Positions 1 to 12,850 of a DNA stretch of 64,000 nucleotides are shown in pieces. This DNA is from Prochilodus magdalenae. Its lineage: Eukaryota > Chordata > Actinopteri > Characiformes > Prochilodontidae. The DNA lies in contig JAMWET010003453.1 of assembly GCA_024036415.1 (NCBI GenBank), positions 101,001-165,000 on the forward strand, in the 5' to 3' direction. The position numbers were made by a program, and so were the translations under genes. How positions within the stretch are numbered: the first letter of the stretch is position 1; the number at the start of each line of letters is the position of its first letter. A model generated the notes under the pieces. That model had not been told where the DNA came from. It made no database searches and saw only the letters and a program-made list of their open reading frames with translations.

Positions 1-3000
1 TGGGGGACAGATGAACAACAGTCTGTATTAGTACACCTGTATAGTGGACCTAAAAGACCAATAACCTGTGTATTAATCAGACTTATATGGTTGCATTAAC
101 GTCACATTTTCAGAACAATACATCTGCTTCCAGGGAGAGAATAGTTGTGTAGGTCTCATACATTATTATGGTTGCCAAATTTTTCGTTTACTCCCGTTTC
201 ATCGCCGACTAACTCGTCAAGCAGCTTTCGAGATATCCACTCTATTCCAACTCCAGATTGTCCAGTATGATCCGCTGATGTGGGCTTGTATACAGCTTTG
301 TGATCCGATACACAGATTCCGAGTAGGAATCCATAGAGAATGAATAAACACGTGCCTATCTAACCTACTTCCGCTCGACCTAGAGACACCAAGTTGGATA
401 CACTGGCTCGGCACAGCCAGTGCCCTGAGCACTCGTCTATCTGTCATTTATTCATCCCTCGTTCCTCCCACAGAGTCCCAGTCATTTTTGGCCCAAACTA
501 AGAAGTAATGCTTTTGTTCGACCGAGAGCCACCAAACTTCACGTACTCACTAAGAGCCGGCCCCCAAACACTAATCCACAGTCATACTGACCCGCACTCG
601 TTTCCTTACCGAGCAAGCTGCGCAACCATCCCGCATTTCCTTCAGGAATTGCACTTTTCTAGTTTAGATACTATCATTTATACTAGAGGAAAAACAGATA
701 CGTTAGTCTTTGGTCCAAAACATCAAACAGTACATTTTCCCAAATGGCTATTTTTACAACCAGTACATGGGTGAAGTTATTTGGAACGGCTGGAAGTGAA
801 AATGTTCAGTGGTCCCAAGCCCTTATTTTGACCACCTGTTGTGTTCCTACATCTCCTGCTCTAACACACCTGACAGAGCTCATCTGTTCCTAACCAGGCA
901 CATCTTGACTGAATTCAGATTTGCTGGAGCAGTGAAATGCTGAAAGGTCTGGGAAGGTGGAAACTGATAAGCAGTTTCATGGCCAGGGGTGGCCCGTTCC
1001 CTCGTTACTGTATGGCAAATTAAGGAGATAAAGGATCTGGAGTCAGTTCCAAGTGTTGAATACGCATTATGTAGCTTTTAATGGTAACTCTGAATATGCA
1101 GTCCGAATAGGTGTTGAAATGAAAAGGGCCATAGTTACATTGGGAAAAGCTTTAAAAATTTGGTACAGTCGGAAAAGAGGGAATGCGCTGGCAAATTCAG
1201 CAATACTTAAGGCCTGGAAGACAATGGAAGACAACTCCAGTGGATGATTGCAGAATACTTTACATTGTGAAGGAAAAGCCCCTCACAGTTTTAATTTGAG
1301 TAAAGGACAGTCTAGAGGAAGTTGGTGTATCATTGTCAAGGTCTACAATCAAGTAGAACAATCAAGTACCGGTAATACTCAAGAAAGTAAACATCTTAAA
1401 AAGCCTGCCCAATTCTGGAACAGAATCCTTATCACAGAAGAAACCAAGATTAACCTGTGCCAGAGTGTTGAAAAAGAGAAGTATAGAGAAGGAAAAGAAG
1501 GGCTCGTGATACAAAGCAAATCACATCATCTGTATAAGATGGTGGAGGCAGTGTTATGACAAAGGTATGTACGGCTATGAACAGAACTGGGTCACGGTGT
1601 TCATCAATAATGTGACTGTCGATTGAAAGAAAAGGATTCTGTTCTTGAGTGAACATCTCTGCTTAAATTCACTCCAGTTCTGTAAAACTGATAGAGCTTA
1701 ACAGCAACATGATGATCCAAAGCATTCCACAAAGGTAACCCCAGTCCTTCTTAGGCCATAATGGAATGTTCTTATGTGGTTTCAACCCAACCTGGCATAC
1801 TTTTCACTTACTGCTCATAAAACATGCAGCAGAGAGACCCTCAAACAAGCAGCAAATGAAGGCAGCTGCAGTAAAGATCTGGCAAAGCATGTCGTGGGAG
1901 GTAACTCAGCATTTGGTGTCCATGGCATCCAGAACTCAGGCAGTCATGAACTGCAAAGGATTTTAATCCAAGTCATAAAAAAATCTCTTTGTTTCTAGCC
2001 ATGTTAGTTTGTCCAATCACTTTTAAGTCCAATTGATTTTAAATGGGCGGGGCTATGTAGAATTTGGCTGCAATATTTCTGTTAACCAACTTGAATTTAA
2101 GCTTAAAGTATGCACTACTGTCACACCTTGGCTCAGTCCATTGTGGTGGTTTACAGACGCAAAATTACAAAAAACTGTCAATTACGAATCTGATTCGAGA
2201 ACCTTTTTCAAAATTAACCTTTTTTAAAATGCTTCTATAAAACACATTTTGACATGACATGTATTATGCAAAACAAAATGCAACTACAGCGACAATGTGC
2301 TTCCCAGTAAAAGGTGTGGGTATAATTTCTTTTCATTTTAGAAGGCACGATCATTTTGCCTTTTTTTTTTCAGCTGACCTGCTGACAAATGACTCGCCTC
2401 TCTGAATGAAAAGAGCCTATTAAAATCTCATGGTGTGTTTGTACAGAAGGAGAGTTATTTTAGCCCCAGTGACTAAAACACAGAGATGTGGGTTCATTTC
2501 AAACGCGCTGGCTTTTCATGCTGTTGCAATAACATAACACTAGCTGAAATGTATGATAAGTGCACTTGTCTAATTGTGTATGTAACTATGGCTAAGCTTT
2601 GTATAATCGTGTTACAATTACAACCATGTTATTTATACGTCATTGCCCACAGTTCCAGTTAAATGTTTGGACTCATTTGAACCAATATTATCTGTAATTG
2701 ATCTAAACACTCTTTTTGCAGTGGTAGTAATAATAGGATGTCTACAATGTAAATATATTCATTTTATTAATTTAGCATATCCATAATTTCCTGTGAGGGA
2801 GCTTTTAGAGGTATGAAACTCTTCAGACATGTGGTTCACCAGAGGTGGCAGAAAAACACAAGTTCCTTACTTAAGTAGAGGGACTAGCAGTCTTGTTAAA
2901 AATACTCATGTATATGCCAACGTACGACTTATATTCTTACATATTTTTAATAAATAAAAGTATAAGAATACTCCTGTATCTACTTAAAGTAAACAAGTAA

Positions 3001-5843
3001 AAGTATTTATTCAACAAATCAGTTCTAAATACAGTTTTAAACAAAACATATCTTATAGTGTTGTGCATGTACATGAAACTGAACGTCCATTATGGTTTAT
3101 ACTAGAACTCCATGCATCATTCCTAAATACACGTAGAGCACTAAACACATTTACATGTTTTAATTGTCTTTACCAGAATTTAAGATGGACATTTCTGGAA
3201 TATCTTATGACATTTTTTTATTTTTTATTTTAACAATCAATACTAGTTAAAAAAGAATATACCAGTAACGCCCCCGGGTCTCCCTGATGCCCTGAATCTC
3301 CCGGACTCAATTTCCCAGAATGCACTATTCGATGATGTCACACTTACATGTCCCCACTCAACCAATCACATCTACCTAGCCCGAGTACTGATTTGTTTCA
3401 CCTGACACTCTCCACACTTCCTGTCTTTGTGAAGTTTTGCCAACTGATATGAGTTTCTCCAATCTCATTTTCCAGATTAAATAACTCCTTTAGGTGACAG
3501 GGATTCTTTGACTCAGGAACTTGTTGGGGCTACTCTTGCAGGCCGCACTTAAAGTCAACTCTGGAAGGCGTTTTTCATCGTTATCGGCATTCTGAGTGGA
3601 GGTGAGTGTAAAGCAGGACACAGCCTGACAAACTCAAGCTCACATACATGTTTCTATATGTCCTGCGCAGAAACTTAATAATTTGGGTCACATGCAAACC
3701 ATAGTAAGAAGCTTCACAAGGAACGATAACCGAAAACAAACTGTTTTTCAAAGAATTTTCACAGAGATTTGTTCTAATTTCAGCAGCTGCTTTTTTGTTC
3801 CACCATAAATAGCACTGCTGACACCTTATGCTACCAAGTCACGTCAAGTAGTTTTTGTCAATACTTGTGTTACTCTCTGACTCAAGTTGCAGCACATAAA
3901 CATATAACGATAAATAAACTGCAACTAAAAACAAGAACAAGAGTATAATAAATATAAAACACAGTTAACATAAAATAGACGAACACAAGACATGCTATAA
4001 AATAAAACAAGGGCCCTGAGATAAACATAATGAGACAGTAATATACTGAAGACAGTAAGGGCAATAAAGTAATGTGTGCACCAGCAGAATTAAGTTGTAG
4101 GATTGAAGTGGTATGACAGTGCCAGTATAAACAGCAGCGCAAACTGAAAAGTATTAATGCTGTTACAAAAGTGATGAGTGCGAACCAGTTTTGGAAAAGT
4201 GCAACTGTAAGGCAACCAAAAAAATCAAATAAGAAGCTGTAAATCCAAAATGAAAATGTCTACCTTTTTAAAAAGGGAAACAAAATTGCATCCAAATTTT
4301 TATTTATTTTACTAAATTAAAGCCAAAGATGCAGTTTTTGTTCCTCTTTCAGCTGTTTGTTGTTGTTCTGCATGCATACATAAATAGATGAAATAAACTA
4401 CTAGACTGTTAAAAATGACGTGTAGTGTGTAAGAAGATTTTACTAATTAAGGGGAGTAAAAAGTATTAAGTGTCAAAAGTATTCAAGTGAAATACAGATA
4501 CCAGAAAAGCCACATAAGTACAGTAATGAAGGACAGTAGGGATGAGTCGAATGGCCAAAGACTCTCTGAGGATCACTGCTTCCAGGCATTAGTTAGGCTC
4601 AGGGGTCAGAATGTTTCTCAAACTAGAATCAGATGCCACCTATAAAACCACAAGCTGTATGAGTTTTGCCAGAAGAAAGTTACTGCTGCCAAGAACTAAC
4701 AACCTCAAGCGGTTGCAGTTTGCCAGTCACTACTGGAACATTCAGTGAAACCCTGAGACCAAAACGCTGCTTTTTGAAAATACAAGTTGTGGATTGGTCT
4801 TAGACACTGTGTTCACTAAGGCTGTGAAAGAATATTACAGTACCTCCAGCATGTCGTTTCCACTGTCTGAAAAGTCATTAAGAAATGGCTGTAACAGCAA
4901 AGTGTGGAAGTCAGGGAAAAATCTGGAAGACATTAGAATGAGTTGTTTCTTATCAGTGCAACCCAGGTGTTCCCGCCAGTAGAGCACAGTATGCTCCAAC
5001 AGACAAGAAACCGCTAAGGCTTTCACACTAGTGAAGAGTGGAGGGAGAAAACGTTCTGACCGGTATGAAACCAAAAGCAGACGATGACATATACATTCAT
5101 AACATGAAATACTTGCATTAGGAAGTGGAAGGTCAAAGGAACAGGAGGTTCCAAAAGTGAAGTTCTATTGTGAATAGAAAATGGGACTCCGAACAGCCGT
5201 CTGAAAAACCTGGCGGTCCAATAAAACTGTCTCAATTCACCTCAAGCGGCCATGGCAGTACGTTTATCTCTTCTTCCTTTCTGTTCATCTTTTCTTTTTA
5301 GTCATGGCTTCATCTATGGCTTCATCCACTTGGCACAAACAGGATAGCAATAGCCTTACTGTTATCCACCATGTTTGTTTGGATCTATCTAGAAATAGAT
5401 CTAATCTTAAAAAAAAAAACAAAACAAGATGAGGTGGACAATGATCATGGATGGGGGAAAAAAACGGGTGTCTCATTTGCAGCATCAGTTGGAATTTTAA
5501 AACCCTACAACATGAGCCACAGACATTTCAGATCTAGAAGGAGATGAAACCCCAGGTGTGTGGAAGACGCAAGTTAAAATGTGAAATGTTCATGAAGCTG
5601 GCAGGGTTTTAGATGTTTGGAACTGAATGCGTTTGAGACTGAGGAAGGTGATTTTGTTGCCATAGAGAAGTGAGTAAAAGCATGAAGAGGCGTGTGTGGA
5701 AGGCAGAGGCGTGATGAAGTGATGTGTTACTGTGATTGGGCAGAATGCCACGTGTGTGTGTGTGAGTGTGTGTTCTCTCAGACCAGCAGCTGTGAGATTG
5801 TGTTTGTGTGATGCAATAGTCTAGCAAAGGCTGTGTGTGTTAC
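1..5843. other. Non-coding stretch left of the QRFPR-like TM6 exon
   Basis: No coding exon was recognised on either strand. The missing TM7 and C-tail exon of the QRFPR-like gene was searched for on the minus strand (an NPxxY-type motif in frame after a splice acceptor) and not found, so this stretch is probably the last intron. About 545-605 holds a reverse-oriented fragment related to the degenerate minisatellite near 8 kb. About 3270-3600 is less AT-rich and looks like an old dispersed repeat, family not assigned. A short TG run lies at about 5752-5772. The remaining open frames are short and resemble nothing known to me. Confidence 0.5.
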
Positions 5844-5941
5844 CGTAGTCAAGCAGCAGTGAGACGAGGTGAAATGGAGCCCAGCATGCGCCAAACAACA
5901 GTACCACCGTGGCCATCATCCTCACTGCCCTCCTCTTCCTC
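5844..5941 (-). CDS. qrfpr: QRFP-receptor-like GPCR, coding exon 5 (TM6)
   Basis: This 98-nt exon is too short to stand out as an open frame. It was found by reading the minus strand for TM6. It encodes a basic intracellular stretch (RRKRRAVRMM) followed by TM6 with the class A signature CWAPFH. In human QRFPR the matching segment reads RKKKRAVIMM...CWAPFH. The acceptor is TGTGTACAG at 5943-5942 and the donor is G|GTAAC at 5843-5842. The first base completes the AGG arginine codon split at the end of exon 4, so the phases agree. The reading frame hits a stop soon after the donor, which supports splicing there. The following TM7 exon is not seen in the window. Confidence 0.85.
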
Positions 5942-7421
5942 CTGTACACAACCCAATTACCAATGTTATAGAGGCTTGCATAAAAAAAAATCTGCAAAAG
6001 TCCATGTACAGTTTAACCAAAAAAAAAAACAGTAACTGTGATGTGTTAAAGTTTAGATATCTTGGTCAATACTGCACTTAAAACCCCCTTTAGCAGAGTC
6101 GTTCTCTGAAATGACACTTCATTCACTCTTCCTAGTAGGATGTGTTCTTGATATCTATCTACCAGTTTTCAATTGTTGTCAAGGCAGCCAACAGTGATGG
6201 CTCAAAGCTTCACATTGGCCTTTTTTGTTCCTGTTTAACAGACCAGATTCAGTGGAATCCATTCCTCCATGTTCCCTATTCTTCCTGTGCCAATGGTTGC
6301 CACAAGTCCCCATGCCATTGAAAGTGGTCAAAGAGTTTTTACTACAGCATTCCACAGCATGTTTTGTCAAACTACTTCTATTGTTTTGCATACGGCATGA
6401 GGTCAGAGGTAGGGTTTCCTTACTGTTGATTCTTCCATGCAGATCTTTTGTGCAAGCAATGAGGCACAGCAGGACGATGTATCACAATTACAGGTCTTCT
6501 TACAGGTCTTTTCTCATCATATGGGGCTTTTGCTTTGCCTTGCTACGTACTGGGTACCAATGTTCCCCTGGTTTAAGCCATATCTTGCCATTTGGGTGTT
6601 TTTCTTCCGCACCCATGTAGTGAAACACCCACACACATACACATACTTGCCCAGAGCAGTGGGCAACCCTATCCACAGGGCCCGGGGTGCAGTTGGGGTT
6701 CAGTGCCTTGCTCAAGGGTACTTTTAGTCGTTACTATCAGTTCAGGGAATCGAACTGGCAACCCACTGGTTAGAAAGCTGGTTCCCTAACCTCCAGCCCA
6801 CGACTGGATATCTGAATGCAACACTGGCACACTGTTATGGTTTGATTTATCAGTGTTTGCTTGTCTTCGTTTCACTCACTCAAACTGAAGAACTGCCAAA
6901 CAGGAGAAGTTTGCCCTCTGCTCAGAATTTCCAAACAGTTTAGTTAATCCACCATCCAAGGTAAACTTCCAAAGATTTTTCCAGTTCCAGGACTGTACAT
7001 TGTGTTTTATTTTTGTAGAATGTCTGAGCATTGTCTACTCTATCCTTACAATCCTTTCATAACTGGTACTGCCGAATAGCTACTTTATGAAGGTCTCGAC
7101 TCAAAACTCATAACAAAAGAGCAAGGTTACAGGATGGAGAACAAAAAAAAAAAAAACAAAACATGAAAAATCTGATAACGTAGACAGTTAGTGCATTCCA
7201 CTATAATAGACTAAGTTTAAGAATATCCAGTCCAATGTCATGGTGAAAACATTGTGATTCTGAAAACCCAAAAAATAACTAGGCAAAGTATGAATCAGTT
7301 TTTTTTTTTATTATTATAAATGAATTCATTCATTTTAACTTTTACATCTCTATTTCCTGTTTATGTTTCTTCTTTAGAAAACTCAGTCACTATCCTACTG
7401 AGTATACTGTAGGTTTCTGAC
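5942..7421 (-). other. Intron 4 of the QRFPR-like gene
   Basis: This intron holds one recognisable dispersed repeat (6622-6804, listed separately), poly-A/T runs at about 7143-7157 and 7300-7310, and otherwise unique-looking AT-rich sequence. Open frames here are short and overlap one another on both strands, as expected by chance. Confidence 0.6.
6622..6804. repeat. Dispersed repeat, copy A (family unassigned)
   Basis: The segment shares a long similar stretch with 29140-29345: a cacacaca lead-in, cttacccagag, gtgggcagccctatccac, cgcccgggg, ccttgctcaaggg, cagttcagggaatcgaac and gctggttccctaacctccag. Both copies have the same orientation. The second copy continues into a tattgatcccacagtgggg stretch that looks like the 3' end of a LINE or SINE read from the other strand. 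I recognise it as a high-copy fish repeat but cannot name the family. Confidence 0.75.
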
Positions 7422-7654
7422 CTGGTGATCTTGTTGATTTCGGAGCCTGGCAGGGTTTGGAACATGGCCTCATGCACTCTGTGCTTTCCCCACAGCTCTC
7501 TCATAATTTTCCCATACAGAACTCCCATGGTCACCATTGGAGCCAGAAAGACCAGCACAAAGAGGCAGGCAGTGTAGCCCTGTCTCTGCTGTGGGTTTGG
7601 CCACACCTCCAGGCAACAGGTGTGGTGTATGTCAAACAGGAAGTCATATTTTAC
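7422..7654 (-). CDS. qrfpr: QRFP-receptor-like GPCR, coding exon 4 (ECL2, TM5, ICL3)
   Basis: The exon encodes VKYDFLFDIHHTCCLEVW, which aligns with human QRFPR IKYDFLYEKEHICCLEEW and includes the ECL2 cysteine that should pair with TM3. TM5 (FVLVFLAPMVTMGVLYGKI) follows, then the start of the third intracellular loop (RELWGKHRV...SEINKITR; human YELWIKKRV...KEMSKIAR). The acceptor is CCCTACAG at 7656-7655 and the donor ACCAG|GTCAG at 7421-7420. The exon is 233 nt, entering in phase 0 and leaving in phase 2, which fits exons 3 and 5. Confidence 0.92.
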
Positions 7655-9121
7655 CTGTAGGGTTAAAGCAGAGAATTTGTAGTGAGAACTCTGTTAGACG
7701 CTAGAGGGCTCTACTGAGAGTTAAAAATAAATGGGTTCCTTTGATGCGTTTGTATATAAATGCTTAATCAGTTGTTTATAGAAATTCTGTCCATTTCACT
7801 CCATTAACCTGGGCTGCTGTAGTTGGTTTTACAAGTAACAGAGATACACAATAATAATTTAAAGTTTGTTGAAAGAAAAGAGTATCATTTAAAATAAAGG
7901 AAATCAAAACTGTTTTAAAACCAGAATTTTACTCTTTCAGTTAATAATAAAAGAGAGAATAGTATAGAGGGGATAAAAAAAATGATGAATTAGGGTCAGT
8001 ATAACTGTGGACTGGAGGGCGGGTAAATCCTCACTTTAGATTAGACACAAGGAGATAGGTTTAGTATATCTTTGGATTAGACATGCAGAGGAGTGTGGGT
8101 CAGTATGACTGTGGATTAGACACATTGCGGAGTGTGGGTCATTATGCTTTTGGATCAGACATGTAGCAGAGGTTTGTATGTCTTTGGATTAGACACACGG
8201 GAGTGCGAGACAGAATGACTATAGATTAGACAAATACAGCTTTGCCTGCAGTTTTCATTCTCAGTGCTTTTAAGCAGCCACTCTCGCACCGCCAGGCAGC
8301 TTTACGCTAATACTATGAATGCTGTCAGTCCGTTACTCTACATGCTGCATGTGACTAATATGTGGACATCCTTCTGACTATTGAGCCACACCAACTGCTA
8401 ACAGGTATAAAAACAAGTCATACAGTCTCCATAGACAATCAGTTGTGCCCCGGTGCACTAAGCGAACTCAATGAAGGAATGATTTGAGGAGTTTGGGGTG
8501 GAGGAACCTGAGCGACCCTGACCCACACCTCACTGAACACCTCTGGGTAGTACAGTAGTGTAAGAGTGTTTGGGTGCTTTTCTTCATTAAGCCATTTCAA
8601 AGGGTCTATCTTGCTTGATTGAAGGAACACATGCTTCCTCTCATAGTCAAGTATTGAGGGGGTCATTGATCAGCATGGCTAACACATCATCCGTGAAGTA
8701 TCCTGCTGTGCATATTCACTCTTGATGATGTTCTTTAGAAATTGATCTCAACAAGTACTCCGTACCGAATTAATGTATGTCTAATCCGTTAATGGCTCCT
8801 GTATAGAAGGTTCCTTTTTATTTTACTTAGAAAACATGTTAATGCAAAGCCACCACATATACCCGGACAAATCCATCCTTATAGGAGAAAATAGAAATAT
8901 CCATCAAAGAGGTTCACTTTGAGAACCCTTATGATTCACAGCTAAACTCATTCATGTTCAGATCATGTGATCACAATGAAAGGAAAGTGCACCACTTCAG
9001 GATGTATGTACTGTTTTCCTTCTGTAATATAATATAAAGATGCTGCCATGACCATGAATGATGCCTGTACTGAAAACAGAGAACACAGCATTGCATTGAC
9101 GAACTCCCTGACGACACTTAC
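7655..9121 (-). other. Intron 3 of the QRFPR-like gene
   Basis: The intron contains a degenerate minisatellite at about 7990-8235 (listed separately). The rest is AT-rich unique-looking sequence. No RNA gene or additional exon was recognised. Confidence 0.6.
7990..8235. repeat. Degenerate minisatellite (about 45-60 bp period)
   Basis: At least five imperfect units contain the words ggattagacac/atg and gtgtgggtcagtatgactgtgg. Spacing is irregular and units have diverged, so the array is old. Related single fragments occur at about 545-605 (reverse orientation) and about 31795-31835 (forward), so the unit belongs to a dispersed family. Confidence 0.65.
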
Positions 9122-9183
9122 TTCTACTTTCTGGACGAACCACATGGGTGCTGCTATTGCCAATGCAACAAGCCACACAGCCA
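9122..9183 (-). CDS. qrfpr: QRFP-receptor-like GPCR, coding exon 3 (TM4)
   Basis: This 62-nt exon encodes VAVWLVALAIAAPMWFVQKVE, the TM4 helix with its conserved tryptophan. Human QRFPR reads VVWLVAVIVGSPMWHVQQLE in the same place. The acceptor is TCTTACAG at 9185-9184 and the donor GAA|GTAAGT at 9121-9120. It enters in phase 1 from exon 2 and leaves in phase 0 into exon 4, with no frame conflict. Reading past the donor quickly loses similarity to the receptor. Confidence 0.92.
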
Positions 9184-9424
9184 CTGTAAGACAAAGAATA
9201 CATACACAGGTCATTACCCAGCAGGCCTAGGCAATAAAAATAATTAGCACACTATTCTGTAATTTAAAAACAGCAGTTATTATTATTAGATTTAATAGAC
9301 CAGCTTTATATTTTGCTTTAATTTACATGCTAATTTTTAAACATTTATTGTTTTAAGGAAAATTAAAATCACACATTAAGTAACATAATACTGAGTAACA
9401 CAACAGCTCCTCAAAACTACTTTA

Positions 9425-9720
9425 CTTGTCATTTCACTCAGGAGATCCTTTAGTCCTTTGTCCCAAGAGCCATCAGGCTCTTTGACTCTTCCCAGTGGGG
9501 GAGGGAAGAGGATTAAATCATAGATATATTTATCTGCAGTATTGACACTTCGCTGTATATCCTGTATCTAAATGCCTGGACACTCTAGACACCTAACTTA
9601 AAGACCAATATATGCACATGCTTATTATGTTTATTCAGTATTGTCATTTTCTGCTTAGACCTGCTGATACCTGCACAATAAACATTTCACGTTGCACTGC
9701 ACTGCCTTTTTATCTCCAGT
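9425..9720 (+). mobile_element. L2-type LINE 3' fragment
   Basis: In one plus-strand frame the DNA reads SFVPRAIRLFDSS. This matches the reverse-transcriptase C-terminus common in L2-type fish LINEs (a SFFPRAVRLLNS-like motif). It is followed by an AT-rich untranslated tail ending in a caataaacatttcac polyadenylation-like stretch. Only the last part of the element is present and the frame around the motif is broken, so it is a dead 5'-truncated copy. Confidence 0.6.
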
Positions 9721-9822
9721 ATCCTGGGGCATATTTTAAATTCTTTCTACCTGTCATTTACAGTGCTATTTGTATATTTGTTGACAGACTTTCTTGTATA
9801 TATTTATTGCCTCATTTTAATA

Positions 9823-10355
9823 CAGGGGTTGGCCAATGAAACTGAAACACCTGTCATTTTAGTGTGGGAGGTCTCATGGCTAAATTGGACCAGCCTGGTG
9901 GCCAATCTTCATTAACTGCACATTGCACCAGTAAGAGCAGAGTGTGAAGGTTCAGTTAGCAGGTAAGAGCACAGTTCTGCTCAAAATACTGCAATGCACA
10001 CAACATTATGGGGGACATACCAGAGTTCAAAAGAGGACAGACTGTTGGTGCACGTCTTGCTGGCGCATCTGTGACCAAGACAGCAAGTCTTTGTGATGTA
10101 TCAAGAGCCACGGTATCCAGGGTAATGTCAGCATACCACCAAGAAGGACGAACCACATCCAACAGGATTAACTGTGGACGTAAGAGGAAGCTGTCTGAAA
10201 GGGATGTTCGGGTGCTAACCCGGATTGTATCCAAAAAACATAAAACCACGGCTGCCCAAATGACGCTGTATTGGCCGCAAAGGGAGGCCCTACACCATAC
10301 TAATAAATGATTGTGGTCTAAAACCAGGTGTTTCAGTTTCATTGTCCAACCCCTG
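9823..10355 (+). mobile_element. Short Tc1-like transposon, copy 1
   Basis: The element is bounded by TA target duplications (9821-9822 and 10356-10357). Its inverted ends read CAGGGGTTGGCCAATGAAAC and the reverse complement of CATTGTCCAACCCCTG. It is about 533 bp and keeps the transposase start but not the catalytic domain, so it is non-autonomous. A second copy in the opposite orientation lies at 13187-13691. Confidence 0.88.
10008..10310 (+). pseudogene. Tc1-like transposase N-terminal fragment
   Basis: The frame begins MGDIPEFKRGQTVGARLAG and continues through a helix-turn-helix region (TKTASLCDVSRATVSRVMSA) typical of the paired-type DNA-binding domain of Tc1/mariner transposases. A second helix-turn-helix start (KRKLSERDVRVLTRIV) follows. 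The frame then runs into unrelated sequence and the element's right end, so the DDE catalytic core is missing. It lies wholly inside the 9823-10355 element. Confidence 0.85.
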
Positions 10356-10362
10356 TAAGTGT

Positions 10363-10430
10363 GCTATCTATAGCAGACTTCTGTATCTATAGCGGACTTG
10401 TGTATCTATAGCAGACTTGTGTATTATTTA
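10363..10430. repeat. Short tandem repeat, about 22-bp unit
   Basis: Three to four copies of a ctatagcagacttgtgtat-type unit lie directly right of the Tc1-like element copy 1. Units differ at one or two bases. Confidence 0.75.
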
Positions 10431-11420
10431 TAGTGTGTAGTTAATTGTTATTAACTTTTGATGAGCCCTCATATGGAAATAAGGGACAACATCAGGGCAT
10501 GGAAACATTAGAGGAGGAATTGGTGGCAAGCGTCTTAAACTGCAAACGGTATATCAATAAATCATCAAAACAACTTGGTTTCTGGATTGCATTCTACCAT
10601 TAACACCATGCAGTGGTAAAAATGCCAGCACAGGTACCACTTTACAGTAAGACTACCATTACAATGGGTTTGTCAGTGGAGACAGTAATTGCAATATTGT
10701 GGTAATGTAATGCCTACCATAGGGTTGTGCTCAGTACCACCATGACCAATTTGAGATTAACTGGGATCAGTTTACTGCTTTACTAACACTTTTGTTAATG
10801 AGCTGAAAAAGACCAGGTTATACGCTTATATCATGATAGTCACCATTTTGACAATTTCCTGTTAAACACAAGGCTATGGTAGGAGGAATTTGGGAAGTGT
10901 TGTAAGAACAGTGTAAAGCAGTGCTTATATGAAGGAAGAAACGCGAGGTGGGATGGTAATGCTAGTTTGGCACACTCACGTTAGCACATGTCTGATCTTA
11001 AATCACAGGTAAGTAAAAAGAGGGCTTCTAACATTTTAACAAAGGCTCCATATACCAGTTACAACTAACCTAAAAACAGGAGTGTGCCATCTTTGTTTAT
11101 ATGCTGCCAGCTGAGAACCAGAAGGACAGTACAACACAAGCAGAGATATAACGGCCATCTGACCTTAACCAAGTCACTTTCTAGTGTTTCACATAGAAAA
11201 AAACAAAATGGTGAGTATAGCCTATCCATATGCTGCCATGACCCACATGACTTTCACTCAGTCTCCTAATTTTCTAGCATAAATGAGTCTCATTTTAATT
11301 AAATGTCACTTTTTAATTATTTTTTTTAACATTTTAGCATATCAAAAATACTGTTCCCATCACACAGTAACAGTCACATTTAATTATGGCATTTATTAAA
11401 TATCTATTTATATTCAAAAC

Positions 11421-11490
11421 TTATATATATATATATATATATATTTTATATATATATATATATATTTTATTATTATTATTATTATATATA
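11421..11490. repeat. AT / ATT microsatellite
   Basis: Alternating AT runs are interrupted by ttt and then followed by ATT triplets. Simple sequence only. Confidence 0.95.
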
Positions 11491-12059
11491 GTTAAATACT
11501 TAAAAATATACATGGAAAGTTCATGTGACCTTTTATATGACCTTATCAGCGGTCAGATTACAGGACCACTGTCAGCTGGAGATAGATAGGCGATACATGG
11601 CTGTTGGTCCCGACTAGTAGATCTGAACATGTTTGTGGGCCTCTGTGGACCTCCTTTTCAGCACCAGTATCAGAGTCTATTATGTAAGTAATGCATTTTG
11701 ACAAATGGCCGTCTGTGTAGATAATAATTCTACCACGGCAAACTGGAGTGGCCTTGATTCGAGATGATTGCCAGCATGACCTAGATATTTGCTACTACTG
11801 CAGCAGTACCTCCATTTAAGGGTAGGCAAATCTGACCTATTCTATAATAAATTAAGCTGGGACTGTATAGGTGAACCAAGAAAGGAGTTTCTGCTCAGAA
11901 TAAGTCCCCCTATGGTCTGAGCAACCAGTTCGCTCTGCTCATTTCCACACCTGAACCGTGCGATCTCTAAATGCTTTCCCTTGATGTTTCACTCTTTTTG
12001 TTAGAAATGAAAAAAGAAACCCCGCATGAAGAATACGTTACTGTATAAGACGCACAGCA

Positions 12060-12850
12060 GTAGGAATGAGGGCTGTTGACATGCTAAGTTTGGGCACCCT
12101 CAGTCAAAGTTTATTGTGAAGGGATGATGGGAAATGATCCATTTTTTCAAATAAGAAGTAAAGAAGACCTATTTCAAGAACATTTTGAGTAAATCGTCTT
12201 CATTTTATCTTTTACAGCTTTTAAATAACAAAGGAAAAGGGATTGAAGCAAAAGTTTGGGCACCCTGCATGGCCAGTACTAGGTAACACGGATCGCAGTT
12301 TGTGAAAACCTTTTTGTACTCCCTTCTTCCTGACAAAATGCTTCTAGTTCTGTGAGTTTTGTGGACCTGCTTGCATGCACAGCTTGACTGTTAATAACAT
12401 TTGGGTCTGAGGACTGAGAGTCATGGTAAAACTGTACCTTGCACCTCAAAGTAGTCCATTCTGAGAGGCGATTAACATCATTAGAAGCCATCCTCGTCAT
12501 CCGTAGCTGTTTTTCTTTTTTTTTTTTTTGTATTTAAAATTTTTTTTTAATCCATTCTTTTGATTCTTCAACGCAAGTCCAAAACATGATCAGTCCACCT
12601 CGGTTTGTAACAGTTGGGGAGATGTGCTTTCCGTGAAATTCTGAATTTCTCCAAACGTACCCTTGAAACAGGTTTTATATTTTAACTGTTTACAGGTATT
12701 TTAACATTTTCCGAAATGAATCAGCGTTGTTTAGATGTTCCTTTGCAAACTTCTGATGTGCAACACCGAATCTGCTAAATCCTCTTAAAGGTCTTTTGCA
12801 GGTGAATCACAACCCTTGTTTGATGTTCTGGTCTTTTGAGTGTTTCAGTT
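12060..12850 (-). pseudogene. Decayed Tc1-like transposon remnant
   Basis: On the minus strand near 12660-12545 the DNA reads GYVWRNSEFHGKH, then SPTVTNRGGLIMFWTC. This corresponds to the YVWRKKG...TVKHGGGSIMFWGC catalytic-core segment of Tc1-like transposases. The boundary sequence aagtttgggcaccct near 12085 and 12255 is of the kind found at fish Tc1-like element ends. Frames are broken by substitutions and T runs, and I could not fix the outer ends. Confidence 0.6.
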
